Assembly (NCBI RefSeq): GCF_001650695.1
Contig: NZ_LWQS01000031.1
Location: 50,638 to 114,637, forward strand
Source of the DNA: Chloroflexus islandicus
Lineage (GTDB): Bacteria > Chloroflexota > Chloroflexia > Chloroflexales > Chloroflexaceae
Reading direction: 5' to 3'
Length of the DNA: 64,000 nucleotides
A program made the position numbers and the translations under genes. The notes under the pieces were generated by a model, which was given only the letters and a program-made list of their open reading frames with translations, did no database searches and was not told the DNA's origin. Every line of letters begins with the position of its first letter. Positions within the stretch are counted from its first letter, which is position 1. Of this stretch, positions 37,041 to 46,116 are shown piece by piece.

Positions 37041-38126
37041 ATGGCCGGCTACCAACCGCAACTTAATCCGTCGGGATCGGTTTCGTTGCCCGAGGCTCGC
37101 ATACCAACAACCAATAGCCATCACAGCACCGGCGAGTTGCCGCCGCAAACTGCTGGCGGGTTAGCCAGCATCTTTCACCGCGCTAATATTTTGGCTGATC
37201 TTGGCGCGATCGAGCAGCGGCTACTTGAGTGTACCCATTCGCGGGTGGCGGTCATCAGCGCGGCCGGTGCGCATACCGTGCGTTCCGGCGGCAAGCGGCT
37301 GCGCGCGGCACTGGCCGTCTTAGCCGCCCGCCTTGGTCACTATCAGCTCGACCGCGTCTTGCACCCGGCTGCTGCGGCTGAATTGATCCACGCCGCTTCG
37401 CTGGTGCATGACGATTTGGTCGATCAGGCCAACCGCCGCCGTGGCCAGATCACCGTCCATGCCCGCTGGGATAACGATGTGGCGTTGATGGTCGGCGACT
37501 ACTTCTTTGCCCTCGCCGCCGCCGAGATGGCGCTCAGCCCCGACCCGCGCATTATCACTTTTTACGCCGAAGCGGTGCAAACCATTTGCGAGGGTGAGTT
37601 GAGCCCGGTCACGGTTGCTGAGCCATTTGACCGCGCCTTGCGCCAGTATCTGTACAAGACCGGTGCGAAGACGGCGGTGCTGTTTGAAGCGGCTTGCAAA
37701 GCCGGTATGGTGGCCGGCGGCGGCAGCGATGAGCAGATCGCGGCCCTTGGCCGTTATGGCTATGATCTCGGCATGGCGTTCCAGATTGTCGATGACGTGC
37801 TCGATTTTATCGGTGATGAGCGGACACTCGGCAAGCCAGCCGGCAACGATTTGCGCCAAGGCACGATTACCCTCCCGCTCATTTATGCCACTGCCGCTTC
37901 GCCCAGCCCGTTGCTGCGCGAGGTGCTTGCCCAGACGCCGCCGGACGATGCGCTGGTGGCTGACGTTATCCGCGAGGTGATCGCCGTTGGCGGCGTTGCC
38001 GCCGCCCAAACCGAGGCTGAACGCTATATCGAGCAGGCGATTGCTCACCTCGCCATCTTCCCCGCCAGTCCGGCCCGGCAGGCGCTGATCGATATTGCCC
38101 GCTTCGTGATCGAGCGCACGGTGTGA
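37041..38126 (+). CDS. Polyprenyl diphosphate synthase (all-trans)
   Basis: A 361-residue protein from ATG 37041 (GGAAGGAAC upstream), preferred over an upstream in-frame ATG at 36936 that lies in the leader. The first aspartate-rich motif is HDDLVDQ (near residue 135) and the second DDVLD in QIVDDVLDFIGDE (near 255). SGGKRLRAALAVLAARLG and GKPAGNDLRQGTITLPL are also conserved. The enzyme extends allylic diphosphates with isopentenyl diphosphate to make quinone side chains or glycan carrier lipids. The residues five positions before the first motif are small, consistent with a long-chain product, but chain length cannot be fixed by eye. Upstream ~60 residues are poorly conserved. Confidence 0.92.
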   Translation: MAGYQPQLNPSGSVSLPEARIPTTNSHHSTGELPPQTAGGLASIFHRANILADLGAIEQRLLECTHSRVAVISAAGAHTVRSGGKRLRAALAVLAARLGHYQLDRVLHPAAAAELIHAASLVHDDLVDQANRRRGQITVHARWDNDVALMVGDYFFALAAAEMALSPDPRIITFYAEAVQTICEGELSPVTVAEPFDRALRQYLYKTGAKTAVLFEAACKAGMVAGGGSDEQIAALGRYGYDLGMAFQIVDDVLDFIGDERTLGKPAGNDLRQGTITLPLIYATAASPSPLLREVLAQTPPDDALVADVIREVIAVGGVAAAQTEAERYIEQAIAHLAIFPASPARQALIDIARFVIERTV

Positions 38127-38139
38127 GCAAGCGTCGCCG

Positions 38140-39285
38140 CTATTCCTGCCGCAACGCATAGCGCACGCCGTCACGCAGATCGGCGCGGGTGATGATGGTG
38201 CTCAGATCTACTCCTAACGCAACCAATGTCTGCGCGACATCAGGCCGGATGCCGGTTATGACCAATTGCGCCCCCAGCAAGCGCACCGAGGTGGCGCACT
38301 GCAAGATGGCCTGCGCCACCTGTGTATCAATCACCGGCACTCCGGTTACGTCAAGTACTACTACTCGCGCATGCCGCTGTTGCACCGCGTGCAGTAATGC
38401 CTCTATCAGCATCGCCACACGCGCGCTGTCAAAGGCGCCTACCATCGGCGCCAGCAGCACTCGTGAAGCCACTTCCAGCAGCGGCGTTGAAAGCTCGGCT
38501 AACAACGCAGCTTGCGCTGCGATCACCTCTTCACGGATCGCCAACTGCCGGCGCAGCTCTTCGGCCTGCTTAAGCTCGGTAATGTCGATCCGTAACCCGA
38601 CCGCACCACCATCAGCCGTGCGCCGCTCAACAATCCGGATCCACCTGCCATCGGCAAGGTGCTGTTCAATCGGCGCCAGCTCGGCGTGCAATCGCAACCG
38701 CTCGGCAACCCATTCGTCAACCCGCCCAATCGCGTTCGCGTATTGGCCCCGCTCGGCTCCCAGCCGGATAAACTCGGCAAACGGACGGCCCGGCGTGATC
38801 AGATCGGCGCTGATCGCGTAGAGTTCGCGGTAGCGCCGGTTGCAGAAGACAATCCGATCCTCGGCGTCGAGTAACAGAAACCCCTCTTCAAGGCTATCGA
38901 GCGCGCTTAAAATTGCTTCTAACCGCTGCTCGGCGGCGCGCTGCGCCGTCAACAACGCCGTGACCTCAATCACTTGCGCGGTTAGCGCCGTTGCACTGCG
39001 CCGGATCGACACCTGTGCGTGCCGCGCCCGATCACGGCGCAACGGCGCGGCCAACTGCAAGGGCGGATCATCCGGTGCCAGCGTTGCTACCCACGATCGG
39101 GCCGCAGTCTGATCATGCGCTTCCCACGCCAAGACGCCGGCGCAAGCCGTGATCAGATCCTCAGGCGTATCACTCGAATCACTCAACTCTAACCACAAAC
39201 GATTACACTGCACCGGCCCGTCCGCCGGTGCATACGCGGTAGGCAACGGCAGCGCGTCTAGCATTGCATGGCTCTCGTTGGTCAT
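38140..39285 (-). CDS. PAS-STAS domain signalling protein (RsbR-like)
   Basis: A 381-residue protein from ATG 39285. Residues ~125-245 are a PAS domain (LDSLEEGFLLLDAEDRIVFCNRRYRELY; ending VGLRIDITELKQAEEL). A helical linker follows, then a C-terminal STAS domain (~265-380) with VVVLDVTGVPVIDTQVAQAI and ITGIRPDVAQTLVALGVDL, the RsbR/RsbS pattern. The switch threonine/serine region is DVTGVPVIDT. Such proteins sense a signal through PAS and act in partner-switching or stressosome pathways. It is convergent with the polyprenyl synthase gene and has no kinase neighbour. TATAAT-like sequence (complement of 39322-39327) may be its -10. Confidence 0.85.
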   Translation of the reverse strand: MTNESHAMLDALPLPTAYAPADGPVQCNRLWLELSDSSDTPEDLITACAGVLAWEAHDQTAARSWVATLAPDDPPLQLAAPLRRDRARHAQVSIRRSATALTAQVIEVTALLTAQRAAEQRLEAILSALDSLEEGFLLLDAEDRIVFCNRRYRELYAISADLITPGRPFAEFIRLGAERGQYANAIGRVDEWVAERLRLHAELAPIEQHLADGRWIRIVERRTADGGAVGLRIDITELKQAEELRRQLAIREEVIAAQAALLAELSTPLLEVASRVLLAPMVGAFDSARVAMLIEALLHAVQQRHARVVVLDVTGVPVIDTQVAQAILQCATSVRLLGAQLVITGIRPDVAQTLVALGVDLSTIITRADLRDGVRYALRQE

Positions 39286-39452
39286 AGAAAGCGATCAGGT
39301 ATGCACGAGCAACACCTCTGCATTATAACGCAGTCTACGATCGCCCGGCGTATCTGATGAGCGGTAGATCTGGCTCGCAACCATTGGGTGAAGTGTGGTA
39401 TAACCATGATAGGTTTGCAAAAGTTTTGCAAAGCTTTAACAGGAGTACTCCT

Positions 39453-40175
39453 ATGACGCTCACCGGAATGCATGCGTTGGTCACCGGCGGCGGTCGCGGA
39501 TTAGGACGGGCCAGCGCACTCGCGCTGGCCAAAGCCGGTGTAACGGTTTCGGTGCTGGCCCGCAGCGCCGATGAAGTCGCCGAAACGGTCTGGCTGATCG
39601 AGGAGAACGGTGGTGAGGGCTTGGCCCTCACCGCTGATGTCCGCGCGAGCAGCCAACTCGAACAAGCCGTCGCCCAAGCCCGCGCCCGCTTCGGCCCGAT
39701 CCGGATCTTAGTCGCTGCTGCCGGCATTGGCCTGCGCGCCCCCATCTACGAAACCAGCGAAGCGCAGTGGGATGCGGTGGTTGACACGTTGCTCAAGGGG
39801 GTATTTCTCAGTGCGCGGGCCGTGATCCCCGACATGATCGAAGCCGGCGGCGGCAATATTATCATCGTCGGTGCGCCGCTCGACCGCATCGCCGTGCCCG
39901 GCTTCGCCGCTTACTATGCCGCCAAAGCCGGCGTTGACGGCTTGGCGCGGGTGATGGCGAAAGACCTCCGGCGCTTTGGCATCAATGTCAATCTCGTCCA
40001 CCCCGGCGGCTTTGCCGACACCCAGATGGTGCGCACTACCGTCCCTGAAGTTCGCACCGGCTTGCTGAGCCCTGACGAAATCGGGCCGGCGGTGGTCGAA
40101 CTCGCAGCGCTACCCCCGCGCAGCCAAACCGGCCAGACCATCGATGCCCACGCGCGCAAATTGGCGCAAAATTAG
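39453..40175 (+). CDS. Short-chain dehydrogenase/reductase (SDR)
   Basis: A 240-residue protein from ATG 39453 (AGGAG at 39441-39445). The NAD(P) loop is TGGGRGLGRA, followed by the NAAG-like motif position VAAAGIGLRAP. The catalytic YxxxK is YYAAKAGVDG, with the usual Ser apparently replaced: the segment GGNIIIVGAPLDRIAVPGFAAYYAAK has no clear Ser 12-13 residues before Tyr, which is unusual. It may still act as a reductase or have a modified function. Isolated gene ahead of the sigma-70 gene. Substrate unknown. Confidence 0.85.
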   Translation: MTLTGMHALVTGGGRGLGRASALALAKAGVTVSVLARSADEVAETVWLIEENGGEGLALTADVRASSQLEQAVAQARARFGPIRILVAAAGIGLRAPIYETSEAQWDAVVDTLLKGVFLSARAVIPDMIEAGGGNIIIVGAPLDRIAVPGFAAYYAAKAGVDGLARVMAKDLRRFGINVNLVHPGGFADTQMVRTTVPEVRTGLLSPDEIGPAVVELAALPPRSQTGQTIDAHARKLAQN

Positions 40176-40329
40176 CCTGTTCAGGGTCTTGACAAAACCT
40201 GTGCAAAGATCGAAAATATACACATCCGAAATCTTTGAGGCGGCGTATATCTAGACAGAGAATAATCGACGCCCCTCAAAGGGCCAGCATCCGCGCTGTC
40301 GCTGCCAGCCGGAGACAAGGAGTACTGCC

Positions 40330-41406
40330 GTGAAAGCCTTCCCTCAGAATCACCCAGCCGACAGTGAAATCGAACCGGAAGAGTCCGCTGAGGCCGCCGA
40401 ACTCGATGCTGAGTGGGATGGCGACGTAGAACTCGTCGTGGAAGACGAGGAGCTGATCGAGCCAGTCGAAGACCTTAGCGATGAAAGCGATTTTGAGGCG
40501 ATTGAGGATTCGGTACAGCTCTATCTGCAAGAGATTGGGCAGGTACCGCTCTTAACCGCCGAAGAAGAGGTCGAGCTGGCCCGGCAGTACAGTCGCGGCA
40601 AAGAGGCCCGCCTGCGGTTGCAACACGAGCAGTACGCCAATAACCGCGAGCGGATGCGGCTCGAGATGGAAGTGGCCCGCGGTGAAGAAGCACGCCGCCG
40701 CCTCATCCAAGCCAATCTGCGTTTGGTGGTGAGCGTGGCCAAGAAATATATCGGCAGCCCGATGGCCTTTATGGATCTGGTGCAAGAAGGCAATATCGGC
40801 CTGATGCGCGCCGTCGAGAAGTTTGACTACACCAAGGGCAACCGTTTCAGCACCTACGCCACGTGGTGGATCCGGCAAGCGGTGACGCGCGCCATCGCCG
40901 AGCAGAGCCGCCTCATCCGGTTGCCAGTTCATCTCAGCGAGTCGATCGTGCATCTGCGCCGCGCCATCTACCGGCTTGAGCAGGAGCTTGAGCGCGAGCC
41001 AACCGCCGAAGAGCTGGCTCACGCCCTCAATATGAGCTTGCGCAAGGTGAAGCGCCTATTGCGCGCTTCGACCCAGCCGATTTCGCTTGAGCAGCCGCTG
41101 AACAACGAGCAAGAGGGCCGCGTGAGCGAGACGCTGGCCGATGAGACGGCGGCGTCGCCGATGGAGATTGCTGAGCAGAATATGCTGCAGGCCGAGATTA
41201 CGGCGGCGCTGAACGAGTTGCCCGAACGCGAGCGCAAGATTTTGCAGTTGCGCTACGGCTTGCTCGATGGCCAACGCCGCACGCTCGAAGAGGTCGGTGC
41301 TACCTTCGGCATTACCCGTGAACGCACCCGCCAGATCGAGGCCGAGGCCCTCCGCCGCTTGCGCCATCCTAGCGTCGGGCACCGGCTGTCTGGGTATCTG
41401 GATTGA
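40330..41406 (+). CDS. RNA polymerase sigma-70 factor, principal/RpoD-like
   Basis: A 358-residue protein with GTG start at 40330 (AAGGAG upstream). An acidic N-terminus (residues 10-55) is followed by region 1.2 ([26 protein letters not shown]), region 2 ([35 protein letters not shown]), region 3 ([12 protein letters not shown]) and region 4 ([31 protein letters not shown]). Long-form sigma with 1.2 and a group 1/2 -10 recognition helix. Whether it is the housekeeping or an alternative group 2 factor cannot be decided here. TTGACA occurs at 40189-40194, but a matching -10 is unclear. Confidence 0.92.
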   Translation: MKAFPQNHPADSEIEPEESAEAAELDAEWDGDVELVVEDEELIEPVEDLSDESDFEAIEDSVQLYLQEIGQVPLLTAEEEVELARQYSRGKEARLRLQHEQYANNRERMRLEMEVARGEEARRRLIQANLRLVVSVAKKYIGSPMAFMDLVQEGNIGLMRAVEKFDYTKGNRFSTYATWWIRQAVTRAIAEQSRLIRLPVHLSESIVHLRRAIYRLEQELEREPTAEELAHALNMSLRKVKRLLRASTQPISLEQPLNNEQEGRVSETLADETAASPMEIAEQNMLQAEITAALNELPERERKILQLRYGLLDGQRRTLEEVGATFGITRERTRQIEAEALRRLRHPSVGHRLSGYLD

Positions 41407-41430
41407 GACGCGAGAGGAGCGGGTGTACGA

Positions 41431-41455
41431 AAGGGCGGGTTTGAAACCCGCCCTT
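41431..41455. terminator. Bidirectional terminator/palindrome after the sigma gene
   Basis: AAGGGCGGGTTT-G-AAACCCGCCCTT between two convergent genes. The core GCGGGTTTGAAACC is shared with 48840-48868 and, less exactly, with 62149-62180, so it is also a member of the repeat family with swapped cores. Confidence 0.7.
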
Positions 41456-41484
41456 ACGAGCCCTGACGCCTCGCTGACCCGCCC

Positions 41485-43014
41485 TTACGCTTGCTGATAC
41501 GTCGCCGGCTCCTTCTCCACCAGCGGCTCGCGTCCGTACAGCCCCGTCAGGTAGGCCAGATGGTGCGCACGATCGACGTTCAGTTGCTCTGGCCGCATCC
41601 GCCATGCCCAATTGCCTTCGGCTCTCCCCGGCAGATTCAGCCGCGCCCACGACCCTAACCCCAGCACATCTTGCATCGGGATGATCGCCGTGTCGGCGAC
41701 CGACATCAACGCCGCCCGGATGAAATCCCACGCAATCGTTTCGTCGCGCGCGCCAAGATAGTTGCGCACATGCTGGCGGGTATGCTCATCGAGGGTTGAC
41801 CACCATCCCACCGTCGTATCGTTGTCGTGCGTACCGGTATAGACCACCAGATCGCGGGTGTAGTTGTGCGGCAAATAGTTGCTGGTCGCATCACCGCCCC
41901 ACGCAAACTGCAACACCGCCATCCCCGGAAAGCCGAGCTGCCGGCGCAGCTCGTCAACATCCGGCGTGATTAGCCCCAAGTCCTCGGCAATGATTGGCAC
42001 TGGCCCCAACTGCGCGCGCACCGCCGCAAACAGCGCCGCACCGGGGCCGGGAACCCAACGGCCTTCCATCGCGGTGGCTGCCTGCGCCGGCACCTCCCAG
42101 TAGGCGGCAAAGCCGCGGAAGTGGTCGATCCGCACAATATCCACGAGGCGAAACAGCAGCCGGAAGCGCTCGATCCACCAATCGTAGCCGCGTTGGGCCA
42201 AGACATCCCATCGATAGAGCGGGTTGCCCCAGCGCTGGCCGGTTGGGCTGAAGTAATCCGGCGGCACACCGGCGACCACCGTTGGGTTCCCATTCGCATC
42301 GAGGTGGAAGATGTCCGGGTTAGCCCAGACATCAGCGCTGTCATAGGCGACAAAGATCGGCAGGTCGCCGATAATCTGCACGCCGCGTTCGTTGGCATAG
42401 TGGCGCAAGGCAGCCCACTGGGTAAAGAAGACCCACTGCAAGAACCGCTGGAACTGGATCCGTTCAGCCAATTGCCGGCGCACCGTCTCAATCGCCGCCG
42501 GTTCGCGCCGGGCCAGCCCTGCCTCCCAGCGGTTCCATGGCTCGCCGTGGTAGGCCTCTTTTAGCGCGGCAAAGAGGGCAAAGGTGTCGAGCCACGCCTG
42601 CTGTTCGGCGCAGAACTGCTCAAAAGCGGCGCGGTGTTGCCCATCAGCCCGTGCGGTAAAGCCGGCAAAAGCCCATTCGAGCCGGGCCAGCTTCCATGGA
42701 ATGACCGCGCCATAGTCGATCCAGTCGCCGTATGCGCCCGGCGCCCCCTGCAACGCGCCCTCATCGAGCCAGCCCAGCCGCACTAGCTGCTCCAGTGAAA
42801 TCAGCAAGGGATTACCGGCCAGCGCCGAAAGACCGGCATACGGCGAATCGCCATAACTCGTCGGGCCGAGCGGCATAATCTGCCACCGTCGCTGCTTCGC
42901 CGTCACCAACCAGTCTACAAAACGGTACGCTGTATCGCCAATATCGCCAATCCCGCCAGCGCCCGGCAACGCTGAGGGATGCAGCAGAATGCCGCTGACC
43001 CGCCGATCATACAT
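41485..43014 (-). CDS. malQ: 4-alpha-glucanotransferase (GH77, amylomaltase)
   Basis: A 509-residue protein from ATG 43014 (GAGGTGGCACT upstream); an in-frame ATG 16 codons earlier is in the promoter and rejected. GH77 motifs: LPLGPTSYGDSPYAGLSALAGNP near residue 45, IVRIDHFRGFAAYWEVP near 290 containing the nucleophile Asp, PIIAEDLGLITPDV near 335 containing the acid/base Glu, and YTGTHDNDTTVGWW near 390. It transfers alpha-1,4-glucan chains between maltooligosaccharides or glycogen in the cytosol. Length matches bacterial amylomaltase. Single gene with an extended -10 upstream. Confidence 0.95.
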   Translation of the reverse strand: MYDRRVSGILLHPSALPGAGGIGDIGDTAYRFVDWLVTAKQRRWQIMPLGPTSYGDSPYAGLSALAGNPLLISLEQLVRLGWLDEGALQGAPGAYGDWIDYGAVIPWKLARLEWAFAGFTARADGQHRAAFEQFCAEQQAWLDTFALFAALKEAYHGEPWNRWEAGLARREPAAIETVRRQLAERIQFQRFLQWVFFTQWAALRHYANERGVQIIGDLPIFVAYDSADVWANPDIFHLDANGNPTVVAGVPPDYFSPTGQRWGNPLYRWDVLAQRGYDWWIERFRLLFRLVDIVRIDHFRGFAAYWEVPAQAATAMEGRWVPGPGAALFAAVRAQLGPVPIIAEDLGLITPDVDELRRQLGFPGMAVLQFAWGGDATSNYLPHNYTRDLVVYTGTHDNDTTVGWWSTLDEHTRQHVRNYLGARDETIAWDFIRAALMSVADTAIIPMQDVLGLGSWARLNLPGRAEGNWAWRMRPEQLNVDRAHHLAYLTGLYGREPLVEKEPATYQQA

Positions 43015-43061
43015 AGTGCCACCTCGAAAACGCGCAATACCACTATTTCGTTGTATGCGCA

Positions 43062-43070
43062 ATTATAACA
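43062..43070 (-). promoter_or_regulatory. Extended -10 promoter for malQ
   Basis: Minus strand TGTTATAAT (TGn plus perfect TATAAT, complement of 43062-43067), about 48 bases before the malQ ATG. A -35 box is not evident. Confidence 0.5.
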
Positions 43071-43108
43071 CAAGAAACGAATTAGGCGAGGGATGATCCA
43101 GCATCCGT

Positions 43109-44017
43109 TCACAAAATCCGTTTGCCCAACGCCGACAACGCCAATTCGACGGCCAGCTCGGCAGTGGCATTGCGCTCATCGAGGATGGGATTTACTTCAA
43201 CGATATCGAGGCTCCGTAACGCGCCGCTCTCGGCGATCAACTCCATCGCCAGATGCGCTTCCCGCGCCGAGATGCCGCCGCTGACCGGCGTGCCGACGCC
43301 GGGAGCTTCACGGGGGTCAACCACATCGAGGTCAAAGCTGAGGTGAAAGCCATCGGTGCCTCTGGTCGCAATCGTTAACGCCTGCTCCATCACCGCCGCC
43401 ATCCCGCGCCGGTCGATCTCGTGCATGGTAAAGACGGTGATGGCGGACGTGCGTAACGCTTCCCGCTCCAGCGGATCGAGATCGCGTACCGCGATCAGCA
43501 CCACTCGCGCCGGATCGAATGCCGGCGTCTTCCCGGCTAATCCGGTCAAGCGGAGGTGGCCGCGTCCGGTCAGAACGGCCAACGGCATCCCGTGGATATT
43601 ACCGCTAGGGGTGGTGGTTTCGTCATTAAAATCGGCGTGCGCATCGATCCAGATCAAGCCAAGGCGACGACCGCGCGCGCTGCCGCTGGCCGAGCCGATC
43701 GCAAGGCTGTGATCGCCGCCGAGAATCAACGGCAGCATCGCTTGCGCCGCAATGTCGCTCACCAACTCAGCGAGGCGCTGGCACACTTCGGCGATTGGTT
43801 CGAGGTAGCGCAACCGCGCGTCAGGCGGCGGCAGCGGCGTCGTCTCAACCATTGGCGTGGCCAGATTACCGAAATCCACCACATGATGGCCAAGGTCGTG
43901 CAACCGGCGGCTGAGACCGGCATAGCGTATCGCGCTCGGCCCCATATCCACGCCGCGCCGCCCCGCACCGAGGTCGATTGGCACACCGAGAATGGCAACC
44001 CGCGTTTCGCTGGTCAT
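43109..44017 (-). CDS. rocF: Arginase
   Basis: A 302-residue protein from ATG 44017, overlapping the stop of arsA by four bases (ATGA). Binuclear manganese ligands are visible: GGDHSLAIGS (near residue 98), IDAHADFND (near 124) and SFDLDVVDP (near 225). SGNIHGMPLAVLTG after the second motif is characteristic of arginases rather than agmatinases. It hydrolyses arginine to ornithine and urea. Coupling to an ArsA-type ATPase has no obvious metabolic logic and may only reflect shared regulation. No urease or ornithine genes are near. Confidence 0.92.
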   Translation of the reverse strand: MTSETRVAILGVPIDLGAGRRGVDMGPSAIRYAGLSRRLHDLGHHVVDFGNLATPMVETTPLPPPDARLRYLEPIAEVCQRLAELVSDIAAQAMLPLILGGDHSLAIGSASGSARGRRLGLIWIDAHADFNDETTTPSGNIHGMPLAVLTGRGHLRLTGLAGKTPAFDPARVVLIAVRDLDPLEREALRTSAITVFTMHEIDRRGMAAVMEQALTIATRGTDGFHLSFDLDVVDPREAPGVGTPVSGGISAREAHLAMELIAESGALRSLDIVEVNPILDERNATAELAVELALSALGKRIL

Positions 44018-45219
44018 GAGGTAGCCGGCTCCTCTTGCTCGTCAGTCGTTAGCGGCAATGCTTCTGGCGGGCCAAAGAAGACCTCGAGCACCCCATTGCG
44101 GAAATACGCCCGCCGCGCCGGTCGCTCGGCGAGGGTGGTGGGCAAGAGCATATCACGGCGGAAGTTGCCGATTTCGATAAACAACTCATCGCCGCGTTTG
44201 GTCATCGAAACTTTCCCGATCTCGACGTGCGGCAACGGCAAGCGCAAGACATATTCGTCGCCTTGCTTGACAATCTCTTGCGTTTTGCCGATAAAATGCA
44301 CCTTGACCGGATCATCATCGCCAAACAGTTGCTGGCCGACCATTGACAGATCCTTGATCCCGGCCAAATCACGCGCATAGTAGGGGCTTTCCCAGATCGG
44401 CAGCGGGCGGAAGAGGTCATAGACCATCTGGCGATAACCCTGCTGGATGCGGGCCAGCTCTTGCATAAACGCACCTTCCACCTGATCGACCGGCAACACC
44501 CGGTTGAGCACAACGCCATCAACTGGATACCCAAATAGGGCTAGATAGGTCGAAGCGCGCTGCGCCTCTTTGATCACCATCCGTTCCGGGTTGACGACGA
44601 GCCGGTACGAGCTGACCTGCGGATCGGTCAGCGTTGCCCGCAACGCTTCCACACCCTTCGTCAACCGCTCAAGTTTCGCAAAGACATCAGTCGCCGGCAC
44701 CAATTGTTTGACCAGCGGGCGGGCCACTTTCAAGGTGGTCGGTTCCCAATCCATGACCCGCGCTGCATACCACTGAAAGGTCTCTGGCATGGTCAACAAG
44801 CGCACCGTTTCCCCAGTTGGCGCTGCGTCAACAATCACGACATCAAAGTTACCCTCGCGGGCTTGCCGGCGGATGTGGAGCAAGCTCACCACCTCTTCCA
44901 TGCCGGGAATAATCGCCAATTCTTCCGCAGCAACTTCGTCAACCCCGCGCCGGCGCAACAGATTGCTCAAATAGACGCGCAATTCACCCCAGTGCTGGCG
45001 CACTTCATCGAGCACATTAATCTCTTGGCCCCATAACCGTTCGCCGATCTGGGTCGGCAGTGACCCCAGCGGGGTATCAAGGGCATCGGCCAAACTATGC
45101 GCCACATCGGTACTCACGACCAGCGTGCGATAACCCAACTCGGCAGCCCGCACCGCCGTCGCCGCCGAGGTCGTGGTCTTGCCGACGCCGCCCTTGCCAA
45201 GATAGAGGATCAGCCGCAT
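44014..45219 (-). CDS. arsA: ArsA/GET3-family ATPase with C-terminal HSP20-like domain
   Basis: A 401-residue protein from ATG 45219. P-loop GKGGVGKTT at residues ~7-15, switch I region STDVAHSLADALDTPLG, switch II VDAAPTGETVRLLTMPE near residue 142. Single ATPase unit, not the duplicated form. Residues ~320-390 match the HSP20-like domain found at the end of many ArsA homologues (LRLPLPHVEIGKVSM; LFIEIGNFRRDMLLP). Such proteins power arsenite export or target tail-anchored proteins. No arsB or arsR is nearby, so a GET3-like or other role is possible. First gene of a two-gene operon with arginase. Confidence 0.9.
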   Translation of the reverse strand: MRLILYLGKGGVGKTTTSAATAVRAAELGYRTLVVSTDVAHSLADALDTPLGSLPTQIGERLWGQEINVLDEVRQHWGELRVYLSNLLRRRGVDEVAAEELAIIPGMEEVVSLLHIRRQAREGNFDVVIVDAAPTGETVRLLTMPETFQWYAARVMDWEPTTLKVARPLVKQLVPATDVFAKLERLTKGVEALRATLTDPQVSSYRLVVNPERMVIKEAQRASTYLALFGYPVDGVVLNRVLPVDQVEGAFMQELARIQQGYRQMVYDLFRPLPIWESPYYARDLAGIKDLSMVGQQLFGDDDPVKVHFIGKTQEIVKQGDEYVLRLPLPHVEIGKVSMTKRGDELFIEIGNFRRDMLLPTTLAERPARRAYFRNGVLEVFFGPPEALPLTTDEQEEPATS

Positions 45220-45268
45220 TGATGCATCCTTTGTCTGTCTGTCGCCACGAAAAAGTCGCTCATCTCGC

Positions 45269-45315
45269 TGATGCGACGCCGCATCAATTGTATATGTTGC
45301 AATTCAGCCCGTCAA
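45269..45315 (-). promoter_or_regulatory. Promoter and possible operator of arsA-rocF operon
   Basis: Minus strand TTGACG (complement of 45310-45315), 17-base spacer, TACAAT (complement of 45287-45292). Directly downstream, over the expected start, is TGATGCG-ACGC-CGCATCA (45269-45286), a 7-base-arm inverted repeat. Confidence 0.7.
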
Positions 45316-45383
45316 TAAGCTATGGTACACTACCTACGATGATACTCGATCATCATTGCTACATCAAGGTGTAAGGATTACCA

Positions 45384-45902
45384 GTGCTTTCTGATCTGTT
45401 TCTTATTCGTCATGGGCAACCGGTGCATAATCCGGCCATCCCCTACCAGTTGCCGCCGGGACCTGATCTGTCCGAACGTGGCCGCGCCGAAGCGCGGCAG
45501 GTCGCTGCATTTTTGGCTGATAAGGGTGTTGAGCTGCTCTTCGCCTCGCCGTTTGCCCGCACCACCCAGACGGCTGAGGTGCTAGTCGATGCGCTCGGTT
45601 TGCCGGTTACGTTCACGACACTCGTCCAAGAGCATGCCCCCAGCGAGTCGTTCGACCACGTGCGCGCGCGGGTGCGCGAGTTGCTGGCTGGGCTAGCCGA
45701 TTCGCCCTACCAACGGGTCGGCATCGTGACCCATGGCTCGCCGATCCGGGCATTTTTGCTTGAGCTCAGCCACGATCAGATCGATCTGCGCGGCCACGTC
45801 TACCAAGGCGGCAACCCGGCCCCCACCTGTGGCGTCTGGCACGTGACCTTCAACCAGCAACGCGCTTGCCGGTTTGAACTAGTGTTTAAACCTGCCGGAT
45901 AG
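45384..45902 (+). CDS. Histidine phosphatase family protein
   Basis: A 172-residue protein with GTG start at 45384 (TAAGGATT upstream). The catalytic RHG is in LFLIRHGQPV (residues 8-10), followed by LSERGRAEARQVAAFL, LLFASPFARTTQTAEVL and the second histidine in GIVTHGSPIRAFLLEL. Size and motifs fit the phosphoglycerate-mutase-like phosphatase branch rather than cofactor-dependent mutases. Divergent from arsA, the gap of 164 bases carrying the arsA promoter. Substrate unknown. Confidence 0.9.
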   Translation: MLSDLFLIRHGQPVHNPAIPYQLPPGPDLSERGRAEARQVAAFLADKGVELLFASPFARTTQTAEVLVDALGLPVTFTTLVQEHAPSESFDHVRARVRELLAGLADSPYQRVGIVTHGSPIRAFLLELSHDQIDLRGHVYQGGNPAPTCGVWHVTFNQQRACRFELVFKPAG

Positions 45903-45969
45903 GGTAGCCGCTGCGCCGCTGCAGGTGCGCTCTGTTCGAGACATGCATCGCTGAATCATGCGGGAATGC

Positions 45970-46002
45970 TGCCCCGCCTGCTCTTAGCGCGAAAGCGGGG
46001 CA
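45970..46002. terminator. Inverted repeat after the histidine phosphatase gene
   Basis: TGCCCCGC...GCGGGGCA with a 17-base loop, 67 bases after the stop. No T tract, so weak as a terminator. Confidence 0.35.
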
Positions 46003-46116
46003 AGGCAATCAGAGCAACCAAGCCGATGGCTGAGCGGCGCCAAACCGGGGGTGCAGAAATCTTCAGCTCGTGCTGCGTTCCAGATTGATGCCGTCGCATG
46101 ACAGGGAGGGATAGCG

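Noticed and set aside
40189..40222. Promoter for the sigma-70 gene (TTGACA at 40189)
   Set aside because: The nearest TATACA is 22 bases away and the 17-18-base positions have only GAAAAT/AAAATA; not convincing enough to list.
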